Assembly: GCA_910579425.1 (NCBI GenBank)
Contig: CAJTVL010000085.1
Span: 1-16,551 of the forward strand
DNA: 16,551 nucleotides
From: an uncultured Lachnospiraceae bacterium
GTDB lineage: Bacteria > Bacillota > Clostridia > Lachnospirales > Lachnospiraceae
Reading direction: 5' to 3'
Shown piece by piece: positions 1 to 8,694 of the stretch (position 1 is the stretch's first letter; every line of letters begins with the position of its first letter). Both the position numbers and the translations under genes were made by a program. Under the pieces are notes generated by a model. It was not told the origin of the DNA. It saw only the letters and a list, made by a program, of their open reading frames with translations, and searched no databases.

Positions 1-193
1 TATGGTCAAAATGCCCGTGGGTTAAAAGAATCGCCTCTACTGAAAAGCCCTTGTCCCTCAGACCGTTGTAAATATACTCCCCCTTGTCCGCAGGATCAAA
101 AACAAGCGCTTTATGCTTTCCTTCCTCATACACAAAATAGCAGTTTGTCTGGCACATTCCCAGCATAATCCTGCCGATTTTTAAATTTGCCAT
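1..193 (-). CDS. MBL-fold metallohydrolase, glyoxalase II-like (partial, N-terminus only)
   Basis: The first 64 codons of a metallo-beta-lactamase-fold hydrolase are visible; the rest lies beyond position 1. The protein begins MANLKIGRIMLGMCQTNCYF and reaches the metal-binding signature THGHFDH, which is the HxHxDH motif that binds the two metal ions. The N-terminal pattern (TNCYF, then an FDPAD stretch) is typical of small hydroxyacylglutathione hydrolase-like enzymes of Firmicutes. The start is supported by GGGAG seven bases upstream. It follows rel by only 17 bases, so the two are almost certainly cotranscribed, an arrangement I recall as common in Clostridia. The substrate cannot be told from this fragment; a glyoxalase II role is only one possibility. 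Confidence 0.85.
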   Translation of the reverse strand, partial: MANLKIGRIMLGMCQTNCYFVYEEGKHKALVFDPADKGEYIYNGLRDKGFSVEAILLTHGHFDH

Positions 194-210
194 TTTACAG
201 CTCCCTTTCT

Positions 211-2535
211 TTATCCTGTAGTCCTCTCAATATCCAATACGCTCTCAATTGCACTGAGCTTATCGATAATATGATTCAGTTCTTCCCTGTTGCTGATCTC
301 AAAGGAGGTGGACAGGGTTGCAGTTCCCTGCTTGCTCACCCTTGTGCTCAGCGCGAGAATATCAATATTCTTTTCGGTTAAGGTCTTGGATATGTCCGCT
401 AAAAGACCATTCCTGTTATTGGCAAAAATTTTAATTTCCGCCAGGTATTTTTCACCCCCCGTCTCGTCAGGAGAGCCTTCCCACTCTGCATCGATCAGAC
501 GTACTCTTTCCATTTCCGGGAGATTAATTACATTGATGCAGTCTGTCCTGTGGATCGACACTCCACGCCCGCGGGTCACATAGCCAACGATCTCATCACC
601 GGGCACAGGGGAGCAGCATTTGGAAAAGCGCACCGCAACATCATGGATTCCCTTCACCGTAATCCCGCTTTTGGATTTAATCTGCACCGGTTTTTTGGAA
701 AAATCGTTTTCCGCAACCGCCGCAAGAACCTCCTCATTGGTCAGCTCCTTCTTGTGGTTCTTATCGTAAACCTCAAGCATCTTGTTGATGATCTGGCCTT
801 CCTTTAAACCGCCGTGTCCCACCGCCGCAAGTACGGAATCCCAATCCCGAAACCCGTATTTGCGCATGATCACTTCCATGTACTCTGTCTTCATGATCTC
901 AGGCACATTAATATTTCTGGATTTACAGTAAGCGTTTAAAAGCTCCCGGCCCTTAACGATATTTTCTTCTTTAAATTCATTCTTAAACCACTGATTAATT
1001 TTATTCTTCGCCTGGGTGCTCTTGACCACGCCAAGCCAGTCCCGGCTGGGTCCCTTGGAATTCTGGGAGGTTAAAATTTCAAGCTGGTCGCCGTTTTTAA
1101 TTTCATAGTCAATGGTCACCAGTCTGCCGTTGACTCTTGCGCCGATCATTTTATTTCCTACCGCGCTGTGGATGCTGTACGCAAAATCAATGGGGGTCGA
1201 GCCCGCCGGAAGATTTTTCACCTCCCCTGTGGGGGTAAAACAGTAAACGCTGTCCGAAAACAGATCCAGATCGCTTTTTAACAGCTTCAAAAATTCTCTG
1301 TTATCGGACATATCCTGCTGCCATTCCAGGATCTGTCTCAGCCAGGAAAGCTTCTCCTCCTCGGAATCCTCGATTTTCTTACCGTCCGAGGCCACCTTAT
1401 ATTTCCAGTGGGCGGCGATCCCGTATTCCGCCGCCTTATGCATTTCGTAGGTTCTGATCTGAATTTCAAAGGGCTGCCCGTTGTTGCCGATCAGCGTGGT
1501 GTGCAGGGACTGGTACATATTCGCCTTGGGCATGGCGATATAGTCCTTAAAACGCCCGGGAATGGGTTTGTACATTTCGTGAATGACTCCCAGGGCCGCA
1601 TAACAGTCCTTCACCGTATCCACAATGATCCTCACCGCAAAAAGGTCATAGATCTGGTCGATGGTCTTATTCTGATTTTTCATTTTTTTGTAGATACTGA
1701 AAAAGTGCTTCACCCGCCCATCAATCTGGGCCTTAATGCCGGCATTTACAATATGCACCCTCACCTCGTCCACAATCCCCTGAATGTAAGCTTCCCGCTC
1801 ACTTTTGCGCGCGGCGATCTTATCCACCAAATCATAATAAGCCTCCGGCTGCGAATATTTCAGGGATAAATCATCCAGTTCCACCTTAATCTTGGAAATA
1901 CCGAGCCTCTGGGCAATGGGCGCGTAGATCTCCATGGTTTCCCTGGCGATCCGAAGCTGACTTTCCGGGCTTTTGTATTTCAGCGTCCGCATATTGTGAA
2001 GGCGGTCGGCAAGCTTAATGATAATTACCCGGATGTCCCTTGCCATGGCAAGAAACATTTTCCGCAGATTTTCCGCCTGCATTTCCAGCCGGTCCAGGGT
2101 TTTATCCCCGTTTTCACTGGTAAATTTAAGCTGTTCCAGCTTGGTCACGCCGTCTACAAGCAGGGCCACATCCCTGCCAAATTCCTCTATGATCTCCTCC
2201 TCCGTCATGATGGTGTCCTCGATCACATCATGTAAAAGCCCTGCCGCGATTGTCTCCTTGTCCATCTCCAGATCCGCAAGGATGATAGCAACGCACAAAG
2301 GATGGACGATATAGGGCTCGCCGGATTTACGCACCTGGTTTGCGTGGGCCTTCTTCGCAAGATTATAGGCCTTCTCTATTAATGAAATGTCATCGGAAGG
2401 ATGATATTTCCGGACACGCAAAACCAAGTCCCCGTATAATTGCCCGGGACTTTGGAATTCTTCAATGGCCTCTATTCTGCCATCGTCGATCACTAATTCG
2501 CTTTTTGCCTGGTTTGTATCTTTTTCTTCCGTCAT
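211..2535 (-). CDS. rel: Bifunctional (p)ppGpp synthetase/hydrolase Rel
   Basis: This 774-residue long RelA/SpoT homologue makes and degrades the stringent-response alarmone (p)ppGpp. The domain order is complete. The HD hydrolase domain spans about residues 45-200, with a histidine at 78 and the HD pair H102-D103 in LLHDVIEDT, so hydrolysis should be active. The synthetase domain spans about 255-375, with RVKHFFSIYKKM, IYDLFAVRIIV, YKPIPGRFKDYIAMPK and EIQIRT. TGS is at about 428-490, a zinc-finger/conserved-cysteine region at about 638-670 (SKCCSPVPGDEIVGY, TDC), and a C-terminal ACT domain at about 697-774. Length and order match Firmicute bifunctional Rel. No alternative start exists between the ATG and an upstream in-frame stop, yet no good Shine-Dalgarno sequence precedes the ATG. 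A strong promoter lies just upstream and the MBL hydrolase gene follows after 17 bases. Confidence 0.97.
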   Translation of the reverse strand: MTEEKDTNQAKSELVIDDGRIEAIEEFQSPGQLYGDLVLRVRKYHPSDDISLIEKAYNLAKKAHANQVRKSGEPYIVHPLCVAIILADLEMDKETIAAGLLHDVIEDTIMTEEEIIEEFGRDVALLVDGVTKLEQLKFTSENGDKTLDRLEMQAENLRKMFLAMARDIRVIIIKLADRLHNMRTLKYKSPESQLRIARETMEIYAPIAQRLGISKIKVELDDLSLKYSQPEAYYDLVDKIAARKSEREAYIQGIVDEVRVHIVNAGIKAQIDGRVKHFFSIYKKMKNQNKTIDQIYDLFAVRIIVDTVKDCYAALGVIHEMYKPIPGRFKDYIAMPKANMYQSLHTTLIGNNGQPFEIQIRTYEMHKAAEYGIAAHWKYKVASDGKKIEDSEEEKLSWLRQILEWQQDMSDNREFLKLLKSDLDLFSDSVYCFTPTGEVKNLPAGSTPIDFAYSIHSAVGNKMIGARVNGRLVTIDYEIKNGDQLEILTSQNSKGPSRDWLGVVKSTQAKNKINQWFKNEFKEENIVKGRELLNAYCKSRNINVPEIMKTEYMEVIMRKYGFRDWDSVLAAVGHGGLKEGQIINKMLEVYDKNHKKELTNEEVLAAVAENDFSKKPVQIKSKSGITVKGIHDVAVRFSKCCSPVPGDEIVGYVTRGRGVSIHRTDCINVINLPEMERVRLIDAEWEGSPDETGGEKYLAEIKIFANNRNGLLADISKTLTEKNIDILALSTRVSKQGTATLSTSFEISNREELNHIIDKLSAIESVLDIERTTG

Positions 2536-2570
2536 ATAGCAATACCACGTTTTTCTCGCTTATTTAAGCT

Positions 2571-2599
2571 ATTATATATGCTTTTAGCCGGTTCGTCAA
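2571..2599 (-). promoter_or_regulatory. Sigma-70-type promoter of rel
   Basis: On the minus strand, TTGACG (2594-2599) is followed by a 17-base spacer and a perfect TATAAT (2571-2576). The start of transcription would fall near 2564, giving a leader of about 30 bases. An inverted repeat GCTTA-TT-TAAGC (2558-2569) sits at the predicted start and could be a small operator, but that is speculative. A second -35-like TTGACA lies at 2607-2612 but is not properly spaced. Confidence 0.8.
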
Positions 2600-2625
2600 C
2601 GTTTGCTGTCAAAAGCATTTTATGC

Positions 2626-2668
2626 AAAAAACTAAAAAGCATTGCCTGAATCAGCGGCAATGCCTTTT
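2626..2668 (-). terminator. Rho-independent terminator of the ABC exporter operon
   Basis: Read on the minus strand, GGCATTGCC (2656-2664) pairs with GGCAATGCT (2638-2646) around a 9-base loop. The stem is extended by an A-run opposite a T-run, and the 3' arm is followed by TTTTTAGTTTTTT. It lies about 80 bases past the ABC exporter stop codon and upstream of the rel promoter, so it separates the two units. Confidence 0.88.
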
Positions 2669-2743
2669 AGACCTCTGTGCCTGCCGTCTTGCGCAGCAGA
2701 CTGCTAATACGGACGCTGATCATGATAAGATTTGTGATTGTAT

Positions 2744-4513
2744 CTAAAGGGGCTGCTCCGCCCCCTCAAACTGCGCATGATACATCTGATAATAGAGTCC
2801 GCGTCTGGCCAGCAGTTCCCGGTGATTTCCCTGTTCGGCAATCCTGCCGTCTTTCACCACCAGAATCAAATCAGCATTGCGGATTGTAGAAAGCCTGTGA
2901 GCAATCACAAAACAGGTCTTATCCGCCATAAGACTGCGCATGGCCTTTTGTATCTGCATTTCCGTCCTTGTATCCACATTGGAGGTCGCCTCGTCCAATA
3001 TCAGCATATGGGCATCGGAAAGCATAGCCCTGGCAATGGTCAGGAGCTGTCTCTGTCCCTTGGAAATATGGACGCCATTGTCGCTGAGCACGGTTTCAAA
3101 CCCCTCCGGAAGCTTTTCAATATAAGAATAAATCATGGCGGCCTTTGCTGCCTGCTCTACCTCTTTCCTTGTAATATTCTCTCTTCCATAAGTCAGATTT
3201 TCGTAGATGGTTCCGTGAAACAGCCATGCATCCTGTAAAACCATAGTATACGCACTCCGCAGGCTGTCTCTGGTAATCCGGTAGGTATCCTCTCCATCCA
3301 GCAAAATGCAGCCTTTGTCCACATCATAGAACCGCATCAGAAGATTGATGACTGTGGTTTTGCCTGCGCCTGTCGGCCCCACAATGGCAATCTGCTCCCC
3401 TCCCCGGGCATGAAGGTTAAAATCCTTCAGGATCTGTTCTCCCGCCGTATAGCCAAAGGAGACATCCCTGATCTCCACCTCCCCATATACCTCCTGCAAT
3501 ATCCGTGCGCTCTCCTCATCCGGCTTTTCCGGCAGTTCATCCATCAGGCGGAACACCCTCTCCGCCGCCGCAAAGGCAGACTGAAGTTCTCCTATAATAT
3601 TGGCTGTCTCATTGATTGGACCGGAAAACTTCCGTGAATACTGCACAAAGGACGAAATATCTCCTATCCCGATTCCGCCCCTCAAATACAAAAGAGAGCC
3701 GAATACACTGATCAGCGCCAAAGAAGTATTGTTCATGAAATTTACGGAAGGTCCGGCCAGGGTTCCGTAATATTCCGCCTTCGTATTGGTCTCTACCGCT
3801 TCCCCGTTTTTCCGGTCAAAGGCGTCAATCACCTGTTCTTCTCTTCCATAGGCTCTGGTAGTCTTCTGACCGTTTAACATTTCCTCCACAAAGCCATTAA
3901 GCTCGCCCAGCTTTTTTGATCTGATCCGGTACAAAGGCCTGGAGCGGCTGGCAATAAACCGGGTAAGCAAAACGGAGATGGGAATCGTAATCACAAAAAT
4001 AAGTACCATAACCGGAGCTATTGATAACATCATTACCAGGGAAAACAGCACTGTGATCACACTTTGCATAATCTGAAGCAGATCGTTGGACAGGGACTGG
4101 TTTACCGTGTCAATGTCATACGTGATGATACTGATGATGTCACCGGTCTGATACCTGTCAAAAAAGGACACCGGAAGTCTTGACAGCTTTTCAAACACAT
4201 CCCTGCGCATCTGGTAAATTACTTTCCTGGTCAGGCGAATCGTCAACAACGACAGAAGATAAGAAAAAAAGGCAGAAAAAACATAAAACACCGCCATCCA
4301 GCCCACGTAATAAAAAACCTTCTCAAAGTCTACGCCGCCTGCCCTGATTCCGATGGCATCAATAGCCTTGCCCGAGAGCTTGGGCCCTAAAAGTGCCAGC
4401 ACATTGGACAAAAGCATCAAAATTCCCCCTGCCCCGATCAGAACATAATATCTGCTTAAATAGCGCCATAACCGTAAAAAAAGATATTTCCTGGGGACTC
4501 TCTTTTCCCTCAT
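2744..4513 (-). CDS. ABC exporter half-transporter, subunit B (catalytic-site NBD)
   Basis: This 589-residue type I ABC exporter has an N-terminal six-helix membrane domain (about 20-310) and a C-terminal ATPase domain (about 345-575). Visible ATPase motifs are Walker A GPTGAGKTT (379-387), Walker B LILDEAT with catalytic E508, and switch histidine H539 in IAHRLSTI. The signature motif is altered: ISKGQ (483-487) instead of LSGGQ. The start overlaps the stop of the upstream exporter gene as ATGA, so the two are translationally coupled. The pair should form a heterodimer in which this subunit supplies the competent Walker B and switch residues and the degenerate signature. The family (BmrCD, LmrCD, TM287/288) exports drugs, lipids or peptides; the substrate cannot be read from sequence. 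Confidence 0.93.
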   Translation of the reverse strand: MREKRVPRKYLFLRLWRYLSRYYVLIGAGGILMLLSNVLALLGPKLSGKAIDAIGIRAGGVDFEKVFYYVGWMAVFYVFSAFFSYLLSLLTIRLTRKVIYQMRRDVFEKLSRLPVSFFDRYQTGDIISIITYDIDTVNQSLSNDLLQIMQSVITVLFSLVMMLSIAPVMVLIFVITIPISVLLTRFIASRSRPLYRIRSKKLGELNGFVEEMLNGQKTTRAYGREEQVIDAFDRKNGEAVETNTKAEYYGTLAGPSVNFMNNTSLALISVFGSLLYLRGGIGIGDISSFVQYSRKFSGPINETANIIGELQSAFAAAERVFRLMDELPEKPDEESARILQEVYGEVEIRDVSFGYTAGEQILKDFNLHARGGEQIAIVGPTGAGKTTVINLLMRFYDVDKGCILLDGEDTYRITRDSLRSAYTMVLQDAWLFHGTIYENLTYGRENITRKEVEQAAKAAMIYSYIEKLPEGFETVLSDNGVHISKGQRQLLTIARAMLSDAHMLILDEATSNVDTRTEMQIQKAMRSLMADKTCFVIAHRLSTIRNADLILVVKDGRIAEQGNHRELLARRGLYYQMYHAQFEGAEQPL

Positions 4514-6258
4514 TTTTCTGCGCCTCCCATGGTTTCCTCCCCCATCTGCAATTCATAAATCACCCGATATTCGCTGCATAGCTTTAGAAGTTCCTGATGC
4601 GTCCCATAACCGATGCTTTTCCCATCCTCCAAAACGAGGATATGATCCGCTCCCTGGATGGAGCTAATGCGCTGGGCGATGGTGATGGTGGCCGTCTGGG
4701 CAAAATGCGCATGAAGCTCCTTCCTAAGCCGGGCATCCGTCTTATAATCCAGCGCCGAGGATGCGTCGTCCAGAATCAGGATCCGGGGCTTTGCCGCCAG
4801 AGCCCTTGCAATCATGATACGCTGCTTCTGACCTCCGCTTAAGTTGTTTCCCCTGACAGCTACCTTTGCATCCATCCGGCCCTCCTTTTCCTTGATAAAG
4901 CTCTCCGCCTGGGCATGGCCCGCCGCCTCTGTAATCTGCTCCCTGGAAAGCCCCCGGAAGAAATCAATATTTTCCTCCATGGACGCGGCCATCAGATAAT
5001 CATTCTGAAACACCACCCCGAACATTCCCCGCAGCTCAGGATAGGGAATGGTGTCGATCCTCCTTCCGTCAATCCATATACTCCCTCCGCTGACATCATA
5101 AAACCGCAGAAGCAGATTGACAATGGTACTCTTGCCGCTTCCCGTGGCGCCGATAATCCCCAGGCTTTCCCCTTTTTTCAGCGCAAAGCTGATATGGGAG
5201 AGATGATCTCCTTTCTTATTGTAAGAGAAGGTCACGTCTCTGAATTCCACCAGCGCAGCTTCTTCTCTTTTCGTCCCTCTTTCTTCCTCTTTTTCCGCTG
5301 CTTGCACCGGCATCTCCTCCGGGGCCTCCATAATCTCAAAGATACGCCTCATAGAAGCCAGCCCCTTGGAGCACATCACAAAAATATTGGTAATCCCCAG
5401 CATGGCATTTAAGATAATGGTAAAATAGCTCAAAAACGCAATAATCACCCCCGGGCCGGCTTCCCCTTTCTGCACCAGATATGCGCCCGTCAGGATGACC
5501 GCCGTAAGTCCCAGATTCAATACCAGGGTGGTTAAGGGGCTGCTGGCCGAGGAAATCCTTCCGGCCCTCTGCTCAATTTCTGCCAGATTCTCATTAACCC
5601 CGTCATACCTCTCCTTCTCGTAATCCGTCCTGGAAAGGGCCCTGATTACCCGGATCCCCGTGATGTTCTCCTGAAGCACACGGACCATCTCATCCAGCAC
5701 CTTCTGCTGCCTGCCGTAGACAGGAATGGTTTTCTTGGTGACAATCCAGACAATCAGTATGATAAACGGAAGGGCCATTGCCAGCACAAGAGTCAATTTG
5801 GGCTCCATGCTCATGGTGATCAGAATTCCCCCAATCAGCAGAATCGGCCCCCTCACTCCCAGACGCTGCATCCTTGCCAGCATCCTGTTTACATTATAGG
5901 TATCTGAGGTCAGCCGGGATACCGCTGAGGAAACCGTAAATTCATCCATCTGCCTGGCGCTCAAATAGGTCACCTTTGAAAAGAGATCATGCCGAAGCCG
6001 CCTGGTCATCCCTCCGGCGGAAATCTCCGCCATGCGGTTGGCAGTTACATTGGTGGTCACGGAAAAAACAGCGCAGATTAACATCACGCCTCCCCACAAA
6101 AAAATGAGTCGCACCTGGCCGGTTGGTACAATGTCGTCAATAATCCTTGCCAGCAGGGAAGGAATCAGCAAATCCATCATGGCTGCCACAAACTTAAGAA
6201 ACAATGTAAGCAGCATAAAGGCCCTGTACGGTTTTATGTATTCCAAAATACCCTTCAT
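4510..6258 (-). CDS. ABC exporter half-transporter, subunit A (degenerate-site NBD)
   Basis: This 582-residue type I ABC exporter is the partner of the gene that follows it. The membrane domain covers about residues 12-300 and the ATPase domain about 335-565. Walker A is GATGSGKST (370-378) and the signature LSGGQ (473-477) is canonical. The Walker B reads LILDDAS, so aspartate (D498) replaces the catalytic glutamate, and the switch histidine is glutamine (Q529, in IAQRISSI). This is the pattern of the non-hydrolysing half of heterodimeric exporters such as TM287. A charged linker (about 312-335, EKEEERGTKREE) joins the domains. The start has an AGGAG-type site (AAGGAGAAGGAAA) directly upstream. 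It lies downstream of groEL, separated by a terminator; any promoter of its own is weak. Confidence 0.93.
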   Translation of the reverse strand: MKGILEYIKPYRAFMLLTLFLKFVAAMMDLLIPSLLARIIDDIVPTGQVRLIFLWGGVMLICAVFSVTTNVTANRMAEISAGGMTRRLRHDLFSKVTYLSARQMDEFTVSSAVSRLTSDTYNVNRMLARMQRLGVRGPILLIGGILITMSMEPKLTLVLAMALPFIILIVWIVTKKTIPVYGRQQKVLDEMVRVLQENITGIRVIRALSRTDYEKERYDGVNENLAEIEQRAGRISSASSPLTTLVLNLGLTAVILTGAYLVQKGEAGPGVIIAFLSYFTIILNAMLGITNIFVMCSKGLASMRRIFEIMEAPEEMPVQAAEKEEERGTKREEAALVEFRDVTFSYNKKGDHLSHISFALKKGESLGIIGATGSGKSTIVNLLLRFYDVSGGSIWIDGRRIDTIPYPELRGMFGVVFQNDYLMAASMEENIDFFRGLSREQITEAAGHAQAESFIKEKEGRMDAKVAVRGNNLSGGQKQRIMIARALAAKPRILILDDASSALDYKTDARLRKELHAHFAQTATITIAQRISSIQGADHILVLEDGKSIGYGTHQELLKLCSEYRVIYELQMGEETMGGAEK

Positions 6259-6301
6259 TTTCCTTCTCCTTAAATATTGAATGGGAAACGTCCTGCACGG
6301 T

Positions 6302-6341
6302 GAAAAAGAGCAGATACGCTCTTATTATAGCATATCTGCTC
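6302..6341 (-). terminator. Rho-independent terminator of groES-groEL
   Basis: On the minus strand, GAGCAGATATGC (6330-6341) pairs over 12 positions, one of them G-T, with GCGTATCTGCTC (6308-6319), followed by a run of five Ts. The loop contains TATAAT (6324-6329), which could serve as a -10 element for the exporter genes downstream. No convincing -35 box is found at the right distance, so I read this primarily as the groEL terminator. Confidence 0.88.
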
Positions 6342-6405
6342 TCAGTACTCTAATGATATTTTGGGTATTTTGCCACATTTTTTCAGAATATTTTCCTAGG
6401 GACTC

Positions 6406-8028
6406 TTACATCATACCGCCCATTCCGCCGCCTGCAGGCATTGCAGGTGCATCTTCCTTGATGTTGGCAACTACGGATTCTGTGGTGAGGAGTGTGGAAG
6501 CAACGCTGGTTGCATTCTGCAGAGCGCTTCTTGTAACCTTAGCGGGATCAAGGATGCCTGCCTCGATCATATCCACATATTCTTCTTTCAGCACATCAAA
6601 GCCTACTCCACTCTCAGACTCCCTTACCTTATTTACAATCACGCTGCCCTCTAAGCCTGCGTTGGCTGCAATGTGGAATAAAGGAGACTCTAATGCTTTC
6701 AGAACAAGCTGAGCGCCGGTCTTCTCATCGCCTGCCAGAGTTTCCGCCAGCTTGCCGACTTCCTTAGCCGCATGGATATAAGCGGAACCACCGCCGCAGA
6801 TGATGCCTTCCTCCACTGCTGCCCTGGTAGCTGCAAGAGCGTCTTCCATACGAAGCTTTGCTTCCTTCATCTCTGTCTCGGTAGCCGCGCCCACACGGAT
6901 TACGGCTACGCCGCCTGCCAGTTTGGCAAGTCTCTCCTGCAATTTCTCTCTGTCAAAATCAGAGGTGGTCTCTTCAATCTGTCCCTTGATCTGATTGATT
7001 CTTGCAGAGATGGCATCCTTGTCGCCCTCTCCGTCAACGATCACGGTATTTTCTTTCTGAACCTTAACGGATTTTGCGTGTCCAAGCTGATCCAAAGTGG
7101 TTTCTTTCAGGTCAAGACCTAACTCTTCGCTGATCACCTGGCCGCCGGTAAGGATTGCAATATCCTCCAGCATTGCTTTTCTTCTGTCGCCGTAGCCGGG
7201 AGCCTTAACCGCCACTACGTTGAAGGTTCCGCGCAGCTTGTTTACGATCAGGGTGGTGAGAGCTTCGCCCTCTACGTCCTCTGCAATGATTAAAAGCTTC
7301 GCGCCGGACTGTACTACCTGCTCAAGGAGCGGTAAAATCTCCTGGATATTGGAAATCTTCTTGTCTGTGATCAGGATATAGGGATTTTCAAGAACTGCTT
7401 CCATCTTATCCATATCCGTTGCCATATAAGCGGAAATATAGCCTCTGTCAAACTGCATACCTTCTACCAAATCAAGCTCGGTAAGCATGGTCTTGCTCTC
7501 TTCGATGGTGATAACGCCGTCTCCGGAAACCTTTTCCATAGCGTCGGCCACAAGCTGGCCAACCTCGTCATCCCCTGCGGAGATTGCCGCAACTCTTGCA
7601 ATGTGCTCCTTGCCGTTTACCTTGGAGCTCATCTTTGCGATTGCCTCTACTGCACAATCAGTTGCCTTTTTCATACCTTTTCTTAAAATAATCGGGTTAG
7701 CGCCTGCTGCCAGGTTCTTCATCCCCGCGTTTACCATTGCCTGCGCCAGAACGGTAGCTGTGGTGGTTCCGTCGCCTGCCACATCGTTGGTCTTGGTGGC
7801 TACTTCCTTTACAAGCTGAGCGCCCATGTTCTCAAAAGCGTCTTCCAGTTCGATTTCCTTTGCAATGGTAACACCGTCATTGGTGATCAGGGGGGCTCCA
7901 AAAGACTTATCCAGAACTACGTTCCTTCCTTTGGGTCCTAAGGTTACCCTGACGGTATCTGCTAACTGGTTTACGCCTGACTCAAGCGCTGCACGGGCCT
8001 CTTCCCCGTATTTAATTTCCTTTGCCAT
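6406..8028 (-). CDS. groEL: Chaperonin GroEL (Hsp60)
   Basis: This 540-residue chaperonin forms the ATP-driven double ring that folds cytosolic proteins together with GroES. Family-typical blocks are present: VTLGPKGRNVVLD near residue 28, the ATPase signature GDGTTTAT at 85-92 with the catalytic aspartate at 86, and the Gly/Met-rich C-terminal tail ending GGGMGGMM. The length is normal. The start has an AGGAGG site (AATCAGGAGGCAAAAATC) directly upstream. It follows groES by 59 bases in the standard order and is controlled by the CIRCE operator ahead of groES. No unusual residues were noticed. Confidence 0.99.
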   Translation of the reverse strand: MAKEIKYGEEARAALESGVNQLADTVRVTLGPKGRNVVLDKSFGAPLITNDGVTIAKEIELEDAFENMGAQLVKEVATKTNDVAGDGTTTATVLAQAMVNAGMKNLAAGANPIILRKGMKKATDCAVEAIAKMSSKVNGKEHIARVAAISAGDDEVGQLVADAMEKVSGDGVITIEESKTMLTELDLVEGMQFDRGYISAYMATDMDKMEAVLENPYILITDKKISNIQEILPLLEQVVQSGAKLLIIAEDVEGEALTTLIVNKLRGTFNVVAVKAPGYGDRRKAMLEDIAILTGGQVISEELGLDLKETTLDQLGHAKSVKVQKENTVIVDGEGDKDAISARINQIKGQIEETTSDFDREKLQERLAKLAGGVAVIRVGAATETEMKEAKLRMEDALAATRAAVEEGIICGGGSAYIHAAKEVGKLAETLAGDEKTGAQLVLKALESPLFHIAANAGLEGSVIVNKVRESESGVGFDVLKEEYVDMIEAGILDPAKVTRSALQNATSVASTLLTTESVVANIKEDAPAMPAGGGMGGMM

Positions 8029-8087
8029 GATTTTTGCCTCCTGATTTTCTATAATTCTGACTGTTGATAGCTTTTTGCTTCTTTATC

Positions 8088-8372
8088 TTACTGGATCACT
8101 GCAAGAATATCGCTCTGTTTTACGATGATGAACTCTTCCTCATCAATCTTCACATCGGTTCCTGCATATTTGGAGTAGATTACCTGATCGCCAACCTTAA
8201 CCTCCATCTTTACCTCTTTGCCCTCTACTACGCCGCCGGGCCCTACAGCGATTACTTCTGCCTGCTGGGGCTTTTCTTTATTCTGTCCCGGCAGGACGAT
8301 GCCTGATTTCGTGGTTTCTTCTGCAACCAACTGCTTTAACACAACTCTGTCTGCTAATGGTACTAACTTCAT
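8088..8372 (-). CDS. groES: Co-chaperonin GroES (Hsp10)
   Basis: This 94-residue protein forms the lid of the GroEL folding chamber. It begins MKLVPLADRVVLKQL. The mobile-loop region that contacts GroEL follows (TTKSGIVLPGQNKEKP, about residues 20-35), then the barrel strands with VGPGGV and VIYSKYAGTDVK. Length and layout match the family. The start has a strong AAGGAGG site (AAGGAGGCATTTATA). It is the first gene of the heat-shock operon with groEL, preceded by a leader of roughly 100 bases. Confidence 0.99.
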   Translation of the reverse strand: MKLVPLADRVVLKQLVAEETTKSGIVLPGQNKEKPQQAEVIAVGPGGVVEGKEVKMEVKVGDQVIYSKYAGTDVKIDEEEFIIVKQSDILAVIQ

Positions 8373-8475
8373 TATAAATGCCTCCTTATTTATAGTTGCT
8401 TACTCTCTCTCTCGGAAAGGTATGCCCGGTTTCCTGGCGGATTCATCTGCCGGTACCGTTCCCCCTAGCTTCTTG

Positions 8476-8502
8476 TTAGCACTCATTTATATCGAGTGCT
8501 AA
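8476..8502 (-). promoter_or_regulatory. CIRCE operator (HrcA binding site)
   Basis: This is a perfect inverted repeat, TTAGCACTC-N9-GAGTGCTAA, identical to the CIRCE consensus bound by the heat-shock repressor HrcA. It lies just downstream of the -10 box and upstream of groES, the usual place in Firmicutes. From family knowledge, HrcA stays active with the help of GroEL and releases the operator when GroEL is titrated by unfolded protein. hrcA itself is not in this window. Confidence 0.97.
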
Positions 8503-8514
8503 TTTCTAATGCAT

Positions 8515-8543
8515 ATATTAATTTCATATGCGCTCCTTTGCAA
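8515..8543 (-). promoter_or_regulatory. Promoter of groES-groEL
   Basis: On the minus strand, TTGCAA (8538-8543), a 17-base spacer and TAATAT (8515-8520) form a vegetative-type promoter. CIRCE begins 12 bases downstream of the -10 box, so it covers the expected start of transcription. Of the rest of the 321-base stretch between groES and the GGDEF gene, 8544-8660 is AT-rich and shows nothing else I can support. Confidence 0.75.
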
Positions 8544-8660
8544 CTGCTTTTACAAGAGTATTTTTTGAAATATCTTTCATTTTCTCTTTATATCTCTTTT
8601 TTTCTCTTGTTTTCTTATTTTTACCTCAAAAAGAGGATTTAATAAACAGTTTAGAATTAT

Positions 8661-8694
8661 AAAAAAGAGCCGGCCTTTGGCCAGCTCTTTTTGC
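8661..8694 (-). terminator. Rho-independent terminator of the GGDEF gene
   Basis: Read on the minus strand, AGAGCTGGCC, a three-base AAA loop and GGCCGGCTCT form a stem with one G-T pair, followed by six Ts in total. It begins at the stop codon of the GGDEF gene and insulates it from the groES promoter. Confidence 0.92.

Noticed and set aside
8515..8604. Very short minus-strand open frames (an 18-codon one starting MKDISKNTLVKAV) upstream of groES.
   Set aside because: They overlap the groES promoter, have no recognisable family and are too short to support; likely chance in AT-rich DNA.
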